DNA from: Nemertoderma westbladi
Taxonomy: Eukaryota; Xenacoelomorpha; Nemertodermatida; Nemertodermatidae
DNA: 34,210 bases
Direction: 5' to 3'
Assembly (NCBI GenBank): GCA_032718475.1
Contig: JAUCBJ010006462.1
Coordinates: 1-34,210 of the forward strand
Shown here: piece by piece, positions 8,408 to 16,415 of the stretch
How the letters are laid out: each line of letters begins with the position of its first letter
Numbering within the stretch: position 1 is the first letter of the stretch
The notes under the pieces: model-generated
Seen by the model: the letters and a program-made list of their open reading frames with translations, nothing else
Told to the model about the DNA's origin: nothing
The model's database searches: none
Translations under genes and position numbers: made by a program

Positions 8408-8480
8408 CTCCCAATATTGCTTAGAGGCACTCTTTCCCACTTTATGGGGGTTTGGTGAGGCAGAATTGAATCTGCTCACA

Positions 8481-8485
8481 ACCCG
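8481..8485. other. Target-site duplication (right), ACCCG
   Basis: Second copy of the 5-bp duplication; the BEL RT frame resumes at 8486. Confidence 0.85.
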
Positions 8486-8800
8486 CTTGCTTTGAGGCGA
8501 CTCAAATCAATAAGGCAGCGATTGTTGCGTGATGAGACGGCCCATATGCAATACAATGCGCAACTTCAGACGTATCTCCAAAAGGGATACGCCATTAGGA
8601 TGTTAAATCCCGAGGTAACCACAGATCAGGTATATTACCTGCCACATCATTTTGTTCGACACCCGGACAAACCTGGCAAGGTGTGTGTAGTCAACGACTG
8701 CGCTGCGCTTTACTAAGGGATGTCTATGAACAGCGAACTGATGGACGGGCCGAATATGAATAATTACCTCATGGGAGTCCTAATGCGTTTTAGACAATGG
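8486..8800 (+). pseudogene. Reverse transcriptase fragment of BEL element A (resumed)
   Basis: The frame starting LALRRLKSIRQRLL is the direct continuation of the RT N-terminus cut at 3130. It goes on with YLQKGYAIRM, YLPHHFVRHPDKPGKV, VVNDCAALY, a TAA at 8714-8716, then MSMNSELMDGPNMNNYL and MRFRQ. These are BEL/Pao RT motifs before the catalytic Asp boxes. Similarity ends near 8800, so the catalytic core is absent. It dates the nested insertion as later than the arrival of element A. Confidence 0.85.
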
Positions 8801-8816
8801 TGGAATTCCATTGTCT
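8792..8816. other. 9-bp inverted repeat at the RT breakpoint
   Basis: AGACAATGG, 7-nt spacer, CCATTGTCT. It sits exactly where BEL RT similarity is lost, so it may mark a junction with another sequence. Confidence 0.6.
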
Positions 8817-9425
8817 TTAGATGTGAACATGGAGGGTAGTACCCTTATGTATCACATAGGAGCGGGATTGTGTGTACAGTAGGAATGGAATTCCACTTGG
8901 AAACCACAAGTGAGACAATTTTTCAAAAATTATTAGACAAATCCATTTAGTTGGATTTAAATTTAAGAAAAATGATTCTCCAGTGAATGCGAATTCTAGA
9001 ATACAGCTAGATAAAATTAAAATTGGGGAGGACAAGAGCGGATGGAAGGCTTACGAGCCTACCGATAAATTTTTTTGGAAAAGAAAATCGGCCTTGTTCT
9101 ACGTAGTCGTGTCTACTATTATTTAGACCAAATTAATTCTCGACTGCATTATTTTCTTTGGGAATGTAGTTTGGGAAATTAAAAGGTGAGTATTTTAGAC
9201 TAGCGGCTAGCTTACCCGGAATTCGTTTTTTATCGGCACATTTTTTTGGATTAGGATCCAGTGCGAAATCACGCGAACCCGAAGTCATTAGGCAAATGGG
9301 TAGGGGTTTTAGAGCAAAGTTGAGCCAAAAGCCGACAAAACTCTAAGTCTCCTCACATCTAACCTCTATTTTGTGCTTCATCTAGAAGAAACGTAACGAT
9401 ATGTAACCATATATATGCGTATATA
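8817..9425. other. Unassigned AT-rich stretch upstream of the ORF cluster
   Basis: No convincing coding similarity. Holds one dispersed hairpin (9044-9064). The last bases before the ORF1 ATG are AT-rich (ATATATATGCGTATATA). A promoter for the ORF cluster would be expected here or further upstream but cannot be defined. Confidence 0.5.
9044..9064 (+). repeat. Dispersed hairpin repeat, copy 5
   Basis: GGAAGGCTTACGAGCCTACC with loop TACG; the stem is intact. Non-coding location. Confidence 0.9.
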
Positions 9426-10253
9426 ATGGCGGGGAAGATTTATAAGGAGTTACGTCAGGGGTTTACGCAGGAACAAGAGCACCAGGCACCGTTTAATCAT
9501 TATGGAGCTAAAAACTTCATTGTGTTTGGAGTGGAGAGTATGGCTAGGAGTAAAGCCACGCTCGCTAAATCCAAGGCGGACCCGAATGTTACGAAACAGC
9601 GATTGGACGCTTATAACAAAAGAGCGGAGGAATTACGCGCGGAGTTCAATGCGTTGTATCCCTACGATGCGTTATGCGACACCAGTGACATTTGCGAGGA
9701 TCCAGACACGGAGATACGCCGATTATATCATACTCTGCAGTATTTGACGGCGAACGAACCCTTGCCTGCAGCCAGGGACGAATTTGAAGGAATGCATCTT
9801 TATAGACGCGCTCGAGGAGCGGATCCAGAGACAAAGGACGCGTTCTCCATATATAAACTGTTTTACAAATGTGGAGCATGTATGCGCGAGCAAGACAACG
9901 CGACTCCTATGCGATTGAACTCGGAGAACCCCGAGCCGATATTAGCACGATGCTCATACCACCAAAGTCTGCATTACCAAGAAGGTGGATACCCTTTGAC
10001 GAATCCGTACCATTCGTTCAAGATCAGTGGACCGAACGCGGGTGAGATCGTTATTTACGAACCCAAATTAGTCGAACCAGACATCTACAATATGGTAGTG
10101 GACGAGTCTAATAAGTCGACACAAGAGAAACGGGAAGCTTTGAGCCTCTACAGGGTGTACAAGGTGTACGAGAAAGGCGAGATCGAGGAGTTCGGCGGAA
10201 GGCTCGCGAGCCTACCATTTTTACTGGATATCCCACGATCAAACCGAAACTAA
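9426..10253 (+). CDS. Unrecognised ORF1 of a three-ORF cluster
   Basis: 275 aa, intact ATG to TAA, 4 bp before ORF2. Not recognised. Residues 1-80 are Lys/Arg/Glu-rich and helical-looking. There is a possible metal site (CGACMREQ.. around 149-152, then RCSYH about 30 residues on). The C-terminal third is charged with repeated VYKVYEKGE-type sequence. A dispersed hairpin encodes GRLASLP 17 residues before the end. Being intact beside heavily decayed elements suggests it is young or under selection. It could be a structural protein of a virus-like or retrotransposon-like element; this is inference from neighbours only. Confidence 0.75.
   Translation: MAGKIYKELRQGFTQEQEHQAPFNHYGAKNFIVFGVESMARSKATLAKSKADPNVTKQRLDAYNKRAEELRAEFNALYPYDALCDTSDICEDPDTEIRRLYHTLQYLTANEPLPAARDEFEGMHLYRRARGADPETKDAFSIYKLFYKCGACMREQDNATPMRLNSENPEPILARCSYHQSLHYQEGGYPLTNPYHSFKISGPNAGEIVIYEPKLVEPDIYNMVVDESNKSTQEKREALSLYRVYKVYEKGEIEEFGGRLASLPFLLDIPRSNRN
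10197..10216 (+). repeat. Dispersed hairpin repeat, copy 6 (inside ORF1)
   Basis: GGAAGGCTCGCGAGCCTACC. The core AGGCTCGCGAGCCT is a perfect 14-bp palindrome. Read GRLASLP near the ORF1 C-terminus. Confidence 0.92.
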
Positions 10254-10257
10254 GGAG

Positions 10258-12300
10258 ATGACACCCGAGCTCTTCGATAGTATCACCTTTGCTCAGCGTT
10301 TGTCGCAGAGACTACAGATACCTCATGTCGAGATGACGCGAGAACCTCAGCCCCATCCTACTAAAGCGATAGTACCAGTCGCGAGACCAACCAGCTTTCC
10401 TATTAGTATACCGACCCGAGAGGAGACAACTTATGAGATTCCTATAGTTGAACACCCGGAGATCATTTCGAACCTGGATTTCCTCCCATCGGTTACCTTT
10501 GGTGATGTGTTAGAGTCAGCCGAGTTGCGTAGAACGATAGTTCAGAAAATCGTACGCAACTTGCCTCCACATATTACGGACTTTAAGGAAGTGGATCGCA
10601 CGGGGACGGATATCGCACCTTGCATCTTGCGAGGATATCTGATGAAAACGATTCGATTATGGATCGGAGTCGGCACGTTTGAGACCGACACCGATATTGC
10701 GACCAATTGGACCGGAAAACCTATTAGTTTCAATGATGAAAAGTCCATAGGGAGAATTTGGAACCCTACCGACGATTTACTCGACGATTGGGACGCAACT
10801 AGCCGATCTCTGAAGGAGAATGATTATATGTTTTACGATAATGAAGGAGGAAGCCATCAGCAAAGCCTCACTTCAAAGACCATACAGATTCGAGCACCAG
10901 ATGGCGTGTTACATATCTTCAGCCGACAAAGGAGCGACATAAAGATGCCTATGCCGGAAGGAACGACGCAAAGACACGCGATGATAAAACGGATAGTTAA
11001 ATCCATGGACCTGGATTGTAGCATAGAAGCTAGAATGTTGTCAAAGGCCGTACAAGACGTTGTACTTGATAAAAGTATCGTCAAGATCGGATCCGGTGTA
11101 TGGGATGACTTTATTAGCAATTTCGCAGGAATGCCCACGGAGGAAGATCGATTGCCAACGCCATACATGGATACTAGACCATTGTTGCTTTGGGCTATTG
11201 AGCAAGGATATTTCAGGGAGTATAACACGCTAAAAACTGGAACGGGTTATATCTCATACCTAATGTTTAGTTGGGATTATAAGGAGAGCAAGAGGAGCAA
11301 ATACACGTACGTATACGGTGAGGGAGATACCCCCGGCGTAAACGAGTTCGAGTCACAGTTGAAGTGGCGAGGTTGCGTGTACTGGACGATTACCTCACCT
11401 CCACGAATAATCTTGCAATACTATTTGGCAATAGAATCTTCAGTAAACGTTTGCTTCATCGCCGATGTAGTGTCTAGGACTCTAAAGCGACATCCGTTAT
11501 GTCTCGGTGAAGGACATACCTTTTACGACGGAGGAAGGACGCATACTGATGTATTCCGCCGATTTCTCCAACCCTTTTATAACACCGATGCGCACTGCGA
11601 AGTTTTCACGCGAGCGGGACTTAGCGTTTTCAGGGACGTCTATCTCACTCACGCGGGAAGCCTAGCCGACAGACCGTCGATGTTGACATTGGTACCCTAC
11701 GACGGGGAACGCCATGCGGAATTCAAAGGCCTGGAAGGATCCTGGAAGGCTCGCGAGCCTACCGCCCATCACGACAATTCAGATCCGACTGAGTTTGCGA
11801 TAATAGACGAACTGTTGCGGAAACTCATAGAGATAGAGGAGAACCTTCCGAGAAAGACGCGAACTGAGATACGCGAGTTGGAGAAAAGCGATGCCATGGT
11901 TTGTGTACAACCTACGGAGACAAACATACCGACTGACCCGGATGATGAGAATTATCACGTGGACAGTAGCGCTCGCCCCATCGGAGATCTCATCTATGAG
12001 CGAGTTTGGTACCCTGCCAACACTATTTGTGGCAGATGCGGGGCAACTGGCCACCACGCAAAGAAATGCGGAGCGAAACATATATCTCTACCGGACTTAG
12101 TATGTAACTGGTGTGGGGATCAACGTTCGCACACTTTCTACACTTGCTGGCGTTTCGTGGCGCAATGCACATATTGTAACATTAAAGGTCATAGGGCATC
12201 AGAGTGCCAACTTAGGGACATCCCCTATGAGCATATGTCAGTTAAAATCATTCGACAGCTATTCGACCATTGGGGGAATCTAGCAGATGAGCATGTATGA
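10258..12300 (+). CDS. Unrecognised 680-aa ORF2 with three C-terminal zinc knuckles
   Basis: Intact ATG to TGA; the intergenic gap from ORF1 is only GGAG. Residues 1-580 match no family I know. At about 590-660 there are three zinc knuckles: C-GR-C-GATG-H-HAKK-C, C-NW-C-GDQRS-H-TFYT-C (one residue longer than usual) and C-TY-C-NIKG-H-RASE-C. Such knuckles bind single-stranded nucleic acid in gag proteins, LINE ORF1 proteins and some host RNA-binding proteins. A dispersed hairpin is read here in another frame (WKAREPT, about residue 497). The stop overlaps the ORF3 start as ATGA. A gag/nucleocapsid-like role is plausible but unproven; no protease, RT or integrase motif is seen in the cluster. 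Confidence 0.8.
   Translation: MTPELFDSITFAQRLSQRLQIPHVEMTREPQPHPTKAIVPVARPTSFPISIPTREETTYEIPIVEHPEIISNLDFLPSVTFGDVLESAELRRTIVQKIVRNLPPHITDFKEVDRTGTDIAPCILRGYLMKTIRLWIGVGTFETDTDIATNWTGKPISFNDEKSIGRIWNPTDDLLDDWDATSRSLKENDYMFYDNEGGSHQQSLTSKTIQIRAPDGVLHIFSRQRSDIKMPMPEGTTQRHAMIKRIVKSMDLDCSIEARMLSKAVQDVVLDKSIVKIGSGVWDDFISNFAGMPTEEDRLPTPYMDTRPLLLWAIEQGYFREYNTLKTGTGYISYLMFSWDYKESKRSKYTYVYGEGDTPGVNEFESQLKWRGCVYWTITSPPRIILQYYLAIESSVNVCFIADVVSRTLKRHPLCLGEGHTFYDGGRTHTDVFRRFLQPFYNTDAHCEVFTRAGLSVFRDVYLTHAGSLADRPSMLTLVPYDGERHAEFKGLEGSWKAREPTAHHDNSDPTEFAIIDELLRKLIEIEENLPRKTRTEIRELEKSDAMVCVQPTETNIPTDPDDENYHVDSSARPIGDLIYERVWYPANTICGRCGATGHHAKKCGAKHISLPDLVCNWCGDQRSHTFYTCWRFVAQCTYCNIKGHRASECQLRDIPYEHMSVKIIRQLFDHWGNLADEHV
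11744..11764 (+). repeat. Dispersed hairpin repeat, copy 7 (inside ORF2)
   Basis: GGAAGGCTCGCGAGCCTACC, identical to copy 6 but read in a different frame as WKAREPT, in a linker-like segment before the zinc knuckles. Confidence 0.92.
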
Positions 12301-12935
12301 GCATGAGCAGACGAGCACAGCAACGCCGTTTCCCTATGAGAGCACACTTGGGATTTTGGGCCGTAAACCCTCTCATAATGTCGAAAGAAGGATATGTGTC
12401 AGCTATGCCTCAATACGATGAACTCTTGGAGGTGCTGGATATATTGCCTTTGGATAGCGGATTTAAGGCTGTTCGGGACTACTTTCTACAGGTACACCCC
12501 GACAAAAAGAACACATGGAACTTTCAAACTGTGGTGAACAAGATTACCGCCGGGGAATTCGACAAATTGCGAGTCGAACAGCGGAATCGAGGAGCCTGGC
12601 ATTCGATAGCTTGGGCATACCAGAGCGCATTTTATCACAAATGCGTAACCTCGTGTATTCTAGATGAGGCAGGCGTTCTGCGTGAGACTGGCTTCAAGGC
12701 CACGCCATTAACCGAAAAGACTCGACACCCACAGGAAGATCCGCAACTTCGTATACTTAGAGCCAAGAAGGCCGCACAAGAAATAAAAAAGGTAGTAAAT
12801 GTCGCCAAGAGGACGGCATCGAAGTCGCAAATCCGGATGACTCGGGGCACGGTTTCCCTCGCTAGAGAACCAAGTGGAGGGACAGGATATGCTTTGCCGG
12901 AACCCATTAGAATTCAGACGACGTCAGAGAGTTAG
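12297..12935 (+). CDS. Unrecognised ORF3, ATGA-overlapped with ORF2
   Basis: 212 aa. The start codon overlaps the ORF2 stop (ATGA at 12297-12300), with a second in-frame ATG two codons on. Basic and mixed composition; residues about 20-130 look globular (WAVNPLIMSKEGY..., LDILPLDSGFKAVRDYFLQVHPDKK, AWHSIAWAYQSAFYHKC), followed by a Lys/Arg-rich tail. No family recognised. The overlap suggests translation by termination-reinitiation, as in several viral and retrotransposon gene pairs. It ends at a single TAG after which the frame stays open. Confidence 0.72.
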   Translation: MSMSRRAQQRRFPMRAHLGFWAVNPLIMSKEGYVSAMPQYDELLEVLDILPLDSGFKAVRDYFLQVHPDKKNTWNFQTVVNKITAGEFDKLRVEQRNRGAWHSIAWAYQSAFYHKCVTSCILDEAGVLRETGFKATPLTEKTRHPQEDPQLRILRAKKAAQEIKKVVNVAKRTASKSQIRMTRGTVSLAREPSGGTGYALPEPIRIQTTSES

Positions 12936-13196
12936 GTGTCAGCGGACGGAACAGTCCAACCCTTTAGACTTCCTCCTAGCGTTGTGGAGACTCGATCAGA
13001 TGTTAAGCCAACAATTGGAATCGGACGAGGATTTAGAGGACTGAGCGCACGACGGATGTGTGAAACTCCCGTCATCCCCTTTCCTAGCATTTTGGAACCA
13101 CCGACAGCTCAACACCGAAGTCCGAGTCCAGTTCGATCCCGACCACCACCCAATCGTATTAGAGGGCATGGACGAGCCCATTCGGCTAAGGAATAG
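12936..13196 (+). CDS. In-frame extension of ORF3 behind a single TAG
   Basis: 86 codons directly continuing the ORF3 frame after TAG 12933-12935, with no ATG near its start (first codon GTG). Pro/Arg/Ser-rich (RSPSPVRSRPPPNRIRGHGRAHS), likely disordered. Either a readthrough extension, a recent nonsense mutation that shortened ORF3, or chance openness in a GC-richer stretch. Function unknown. Confidence 0.4.
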   Translation: MSADGTVQPFRLPPSVVETRSDVKPTIGIGRGFRGLSARRMCETPVIPFPSILEPPTAQHRSPSPVRSRPPPNRIRGHGRAHSAKE

Positions 13197-13214
13197 GAGA
13201 GCGAGATGAAGGAA

Positions 13215-13234
13215 GGAAGGCTTGCGAGCCTACT
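13215..13234 (+). repeat. Dispersed hairpin repeat, copy 8
   Basis: GGAAGGCTTGCGAGCCTACT, 18 bp after the end of the ORF cluster. Confidence 0.92.
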
Positions 13235-13364
13235 GATTTGGATATTTGTATTTGGATATTATATTTGGATATTTATATTGGATATTTATATTGGATATTT
13301 ATATTTGGATATTATATTTGGGTATTTATTTTAGACGTTGGTTTTGGAGGAGCGAGATAGAGAA

Positions 13365-13385
13365 GGAAGGCTTGCGAGCCTACCG
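13365..13385 (+). repeat. Dispersed hairpin repeat, copy 9
   Basis: GGAAGGCTTGCGAGCCTACC, the consensus form and the last copy seen in the window. Confidence 0.92.
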
Positions 13386-13386
13386 T

Positions 13387-13980
13387 TAGCAATCAGTGCT
13401 CAGGAGAAGGTATCCAGACCAGCAGGACGAACTTTTTTGCTTGTCAGGAGGACACTTTAAGACTTATTTGAAAGTTATTAGCGCATTATGTTTGTTTTAT
13501 ATTTGGACTGATTTAATTTGGTGAATTTATTATGTATATTTGCAATATATGAAGATTATTGAAAGTTTGAAATTATTTGTTTTGATTTGTTCTAATTTAT
13601 TTAATTTGCTTATCTTGATAACCGAAAGCTCTTTTTTTTGTATTTTATGCACTAAAGTTAATTGGTAAATTTGTATTTTGTATGTATGATAGATTGTATT
13701 TACGCCGTACCTGCAATATTAAGTATGCAATAATTAGGTAGTGATTATTTTTATATTTTAGGCCCCCCCCATTAGACTTAGAAATATTTTGTAAATAGTT
13801 TATATTTCGATTGGTGAAAACAGTCTTACTTACTGTTTTCATGGAGCGGTGATGGATTATTTCACTATAAGATAGCATTTGTAGTTTAACGTAAAAACTT
13901 TCTAAAATCTGATGCATTTTGATTAAATTACAGTAATGTAATATGCCTATTCATATTGGTACACATAAAACCCATAGGTA
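13387..13980. other. AT-rich non-coding stretch
   Basis: Long T/A-rich sequence with no supported gene. This would be the 3' flank or 3' UTR of the ORF cluster if it is an element; no terminal repeat could be matched. Confidence 0.5.
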
Positions 13981-14060
13981 ATCTAATGGCGCAGTGGTCA
14001 GATGGTTAAGGCATTGGTTACATTACAGATAGGTTACGAGTTCGAATCCCAGTCGGGAAA
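13981..14060 (+). repeat. tRNA-derived SINE head
   Basis: Pol III A box TGGCGCAGTGG (13987-13997) and B box AGTTCGAATCC (14039-14049), 52 bp apart, with tRNA-like wording between. The acceptor and T stems do not pair, so it is not a functional tRNA. Typical of a tRNA-derived SINE; its tail and 3' end could not be delimited. Confidence 0.7.
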
Positions 14061-14192
14061 TGTGCATTTTTGGGCAATTTATTTTCATTTGATATAATTT
14101 GACAAACCGATGAGGTGCGTACAACATATGGAATGATGAGTTGGGCCAATCATAGGGCATGGAACATCTTATTGCTCCAATGTGAGGCCATG

Positions 14193-14267
14193 GAATGCTC
14201 TGGAAGGTTCTAGCAGATTCTATGTCCCAGATTTAGTATATAAGGGCCGGTTTGCCTTCAGTTATCA
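14193..14267 (+). promoter_or_regulatory. Heat-shock-element array with TATA box and initiator
   Basis: Six 5-bp-phased units start at 14193, 14198, 14203, 14208, 14213 and 14218: GAA, CTC, GAA, TTC, GCA, TTC. Four are perfect and two have one mismatch to the alternating nGAAn/nTTCn heat-shock element. TATATAAG follows at 14237-14244, and TCACTT with A at 14267 lies 30 bp downstream of the TATA start; a second initiator-like TCAGTT is at 14258. A CCAAT motif lies upstream near 14135. Heat-shock-factor control is inferred from spacing and motif only. Confidence 0.65.
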
Positions 14268-14600
14268 CTTACTCACTTCACTAGTTAACACCACTCGTAG
14301 AACTTGTTTCTAGTTACCATTTCTCTTGCTTAGAACTTTATTTGTTATAACTCTTTAGATCTGTTTGATAAATCTTTGTAAAACTGTAAATATACTGTAA
14401 ACTTCTGAACATGTATATTTCCAAACGTCCACCATTGGGACAGCTAAGCATTTGGAAGATGGCCGCCTAGACCGTTAGGCCGTCAGCAACGCAGGGAAGA
14501 TGTCCACAACACGCTAGCGCCCACATTAGATTAGATCGCGCATCCCCTTCGCTCTTCGAAATACTCCACTTTGCCATGCAGCGCCCAATTTCCGAGGAAG
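14267..14600 (+). other. Putative non-coding leader exon with splice donor
   Basis: Downstream of the promoter-like block the sequence reaches GAGGAAG|GTAAGA at 14600/14601, a near-consensus 5' splice site. A tiny ATG-GCC-GCC-TAG uORF occurs near 14459. It could be the leader of a host gene or part of a retroelement LTR/leader that feeds element B (ATG at 20801). No acceptor could be assigned with confidence. Confidence 0.4.
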
Positions 14601-16328
14601 GTAAGACTTTGTTTGACGCCATTGCCTGACGTAAGACCTATAGATAAGGGTAAGCGTGATGCCGTCCTGGGACGCCGCAAAATTTAGGATCAAATAACTA
14701 GATTCGGACCGAACCCCCGTATTACAAATCCCTGGGTTAACCTGTATATCTCACAGGTGTGAAATATTGCCGTTCGTCAGTACGCGAGTACATATTAGGT
14801 ACAGACAGCATATGTTCCATAATTTAGTGATTCGTAATACTGACAGTTCGGTACCTGTTTGCTTTGTAGAACATACATTAGTACCCCCACCCCCCCCTGT
14901 CTGAACCTTAGTTATTTGATCAGGCAAGGAGTATTTCTGCTACCGGCACTTCGCTTGGCCTAGGGAGGTTTATTAATATCCTACCGCGCCTTGCCACGTA
15001 CTGATAGGTATTGCTGCTAACCACCGCGGCAACAAAGTTCTAGAATCAAATTTGTATACCAGATCAGCTAACGTACAGTAGCAATTAACCCCTATTTCTT
15101 ATCTTACAACCAGAATCTGGTATTTGTGCCGATCACGGGTGTAGTTACTAACACCGTAATTGCCCGGTTGAGTTGTGGATAGGAAGGAGAGAGCTTTGAC
15201 GTCATTTGTAAGTATAAAGTTCTACAAAACGCGACTAGCGTATTTTCGTAGCTAGCGCACAGTATCGTTTTGGTCAGAAATTACTAAAACCTAGTAAAAT
15301 GATATACACCAAAATTGTTTTATTGTAACACACCCACACACACACGCCCTAAAACATATTTACCCTTAGAATTCTACTAGTTATAGCGCACTTTAGATTA
15401 CTTTTAGGCAGAATTTATCTGTAATTTACTATTTGTAGTTTGTAAATTTAGGATCTGATATTTAGTTATGGCAAGAAGGAGTATTTATTTCGTTATTAAA
15501 CTGTTGTTTGGTCTGAGCAGCGGTATTGTTACTTTAGGCACGACTCCCTTTAGACTGATTTTGTACATGGGATAGGTATTGTTACACTAGGTCTGTTAAC
15601 CCACTAGCTCGTATATAAACCATATAAATCACACCGCGGCAAGTTACGGTATTTAGGTCTGTCAGCGATAGTTAGGATTCACTGCGCGGGGATTGTTTTC
15701 CCGTGAGTTTGGTCTGTTACTGTAACTGTACATCTGCCTCTCCGGTTAGAGGACAGGTTTCCTTTTGTCCAGTTCGTAGGCATTAGACCCGCTCACGTAC
15801 CTAGAATAGACACTAGGCTCTGCTCCTTGCCAGTAGTCGTTTGTGTATTGTATCTGTTTGATTAGATACCCTGGACTGGGATTTGTTGTCAGATACTGTA
15901 CGAGTCCATTACATTACTAGATCTTACGGTAAGATACATCGTTACTAGGATCTGGTAAGCGGTATACTACTGGACTCCACAGTAAGGGATATTCTATAGC
16001 TTCGTATTAGTAGATTTGTAGGCTGTGGGATAGTTCTTATCGTAGAGGATCTTTCAAACTGAATGGCTGATTGACCATCGTGTATCAAACGAAACAGTCG
16101 GCCGAGGCCGGATGTAAAAGCTTTTGTGGACATAACAAGTCATTTTTACGCAATGCGCTGAATACTCTAAAAAGGCCTAGAATTGTTCAACTACGTGTCG
16201 GTCAGAAATAAACTGAGATGAATCTGTCAGCTGATTCTTTGTGTACGTGGAGGTTTCTTTGTTTGGACATATTTTTAGCCAATCAGAGCAACCTTCCCTG
16301 TTATGCCAATAGAGCCCTATAGAAAATG
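14601..16328. other. Non-coding stretch, no gene seen
   Basis: Moderately AT-rich, many short stops in all frames, small C tracts near 14884 and a CA-rich patch near 15332. Nothing recognised. Confidence 0.5.
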
Positions 16329-16415
16329 TCGTAATGCGGCTATTTTTTCTGAGAATCCTATTCCATTCTGGATTCAGCCCTAAGTCCAGACGTTTCAGAC
16401 TTTGGCCCGAGAACA

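Larger units (their letters stand above)
3131..8480 (-). mobile_element. Terminal-repeat element C nested in BEL element A
   Basis: The 5350-bp insert begins TGTGACGGGA and ends TCTGCTCACA (TGTGA...TCACA inverted termini, as in LTRs), with a 5-bp ACCCG target duplication. About 204 bp at the left end (3131-3335) is repeated directly at 7914-8117 near the right end. Reading the minus strand, a complete LTR of 567 bp (8480 to 7914) is followed after 53 bp by a gag-like ATG at 7860. A chain of ORFs then runs to 4075, one with a gag-type zinc finger. No reverse transcriptase or integrase is visible and the distal LTR lacks its first part. The likely state is a non-autonomous or internally deleted LTR retrotransposon. 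Confidence 0.75.
7914..8480. repeat. Complete terminal repeat (LTR) of element C, right
   Basis: 567 bp beginning TGTGACGGG and ending GCTCACA. The first 204 bp match the left terminal repeat. The remaining 363 bp (8118-8480) have no counterpart on the left. They contain CT-rich simple sequence and a 13-bp hairpin. For the minus-strand ORFs this is the upstream LTR. Confidence 0.75.
13190..13386. repeat. 150-bp duplication with palindromes and an AT minisatellite
   Basis: A shared block (GGAG.GCGAGAT.GA.GGAAGG plus the palindrome) occurs at 13190-13235 and again, slightly altered, at 13346-13386. Palindrome starts are 150 bp apart. Between them is an imperfect TTGGATATTTATA minisatellite (about 13236-13335). 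Confidence 0.8.

Noticed and set aside
9426-13196. Bacterial operon or contamination
   Set aside because: The GGAG gap and ATGA overlap look prokaryotic, but the same palindrome occurs in the adjacent animal BEL element, and the zinc knuckles and flanking repeats are eukaryotic in style.
150-13385. CRISPR array from regularly spaced 20-bp palindromes
   Set aside because: Only one set of three has regular spacing (78 bp), the intervening sequence is itself repeated and coding, and the context is eukaryotic.
13981-14060. Functional tRNA gene
   Set aside because: A and B boxes are present, but acceptor and T stems do not pair, so a SINE head is the better reading.
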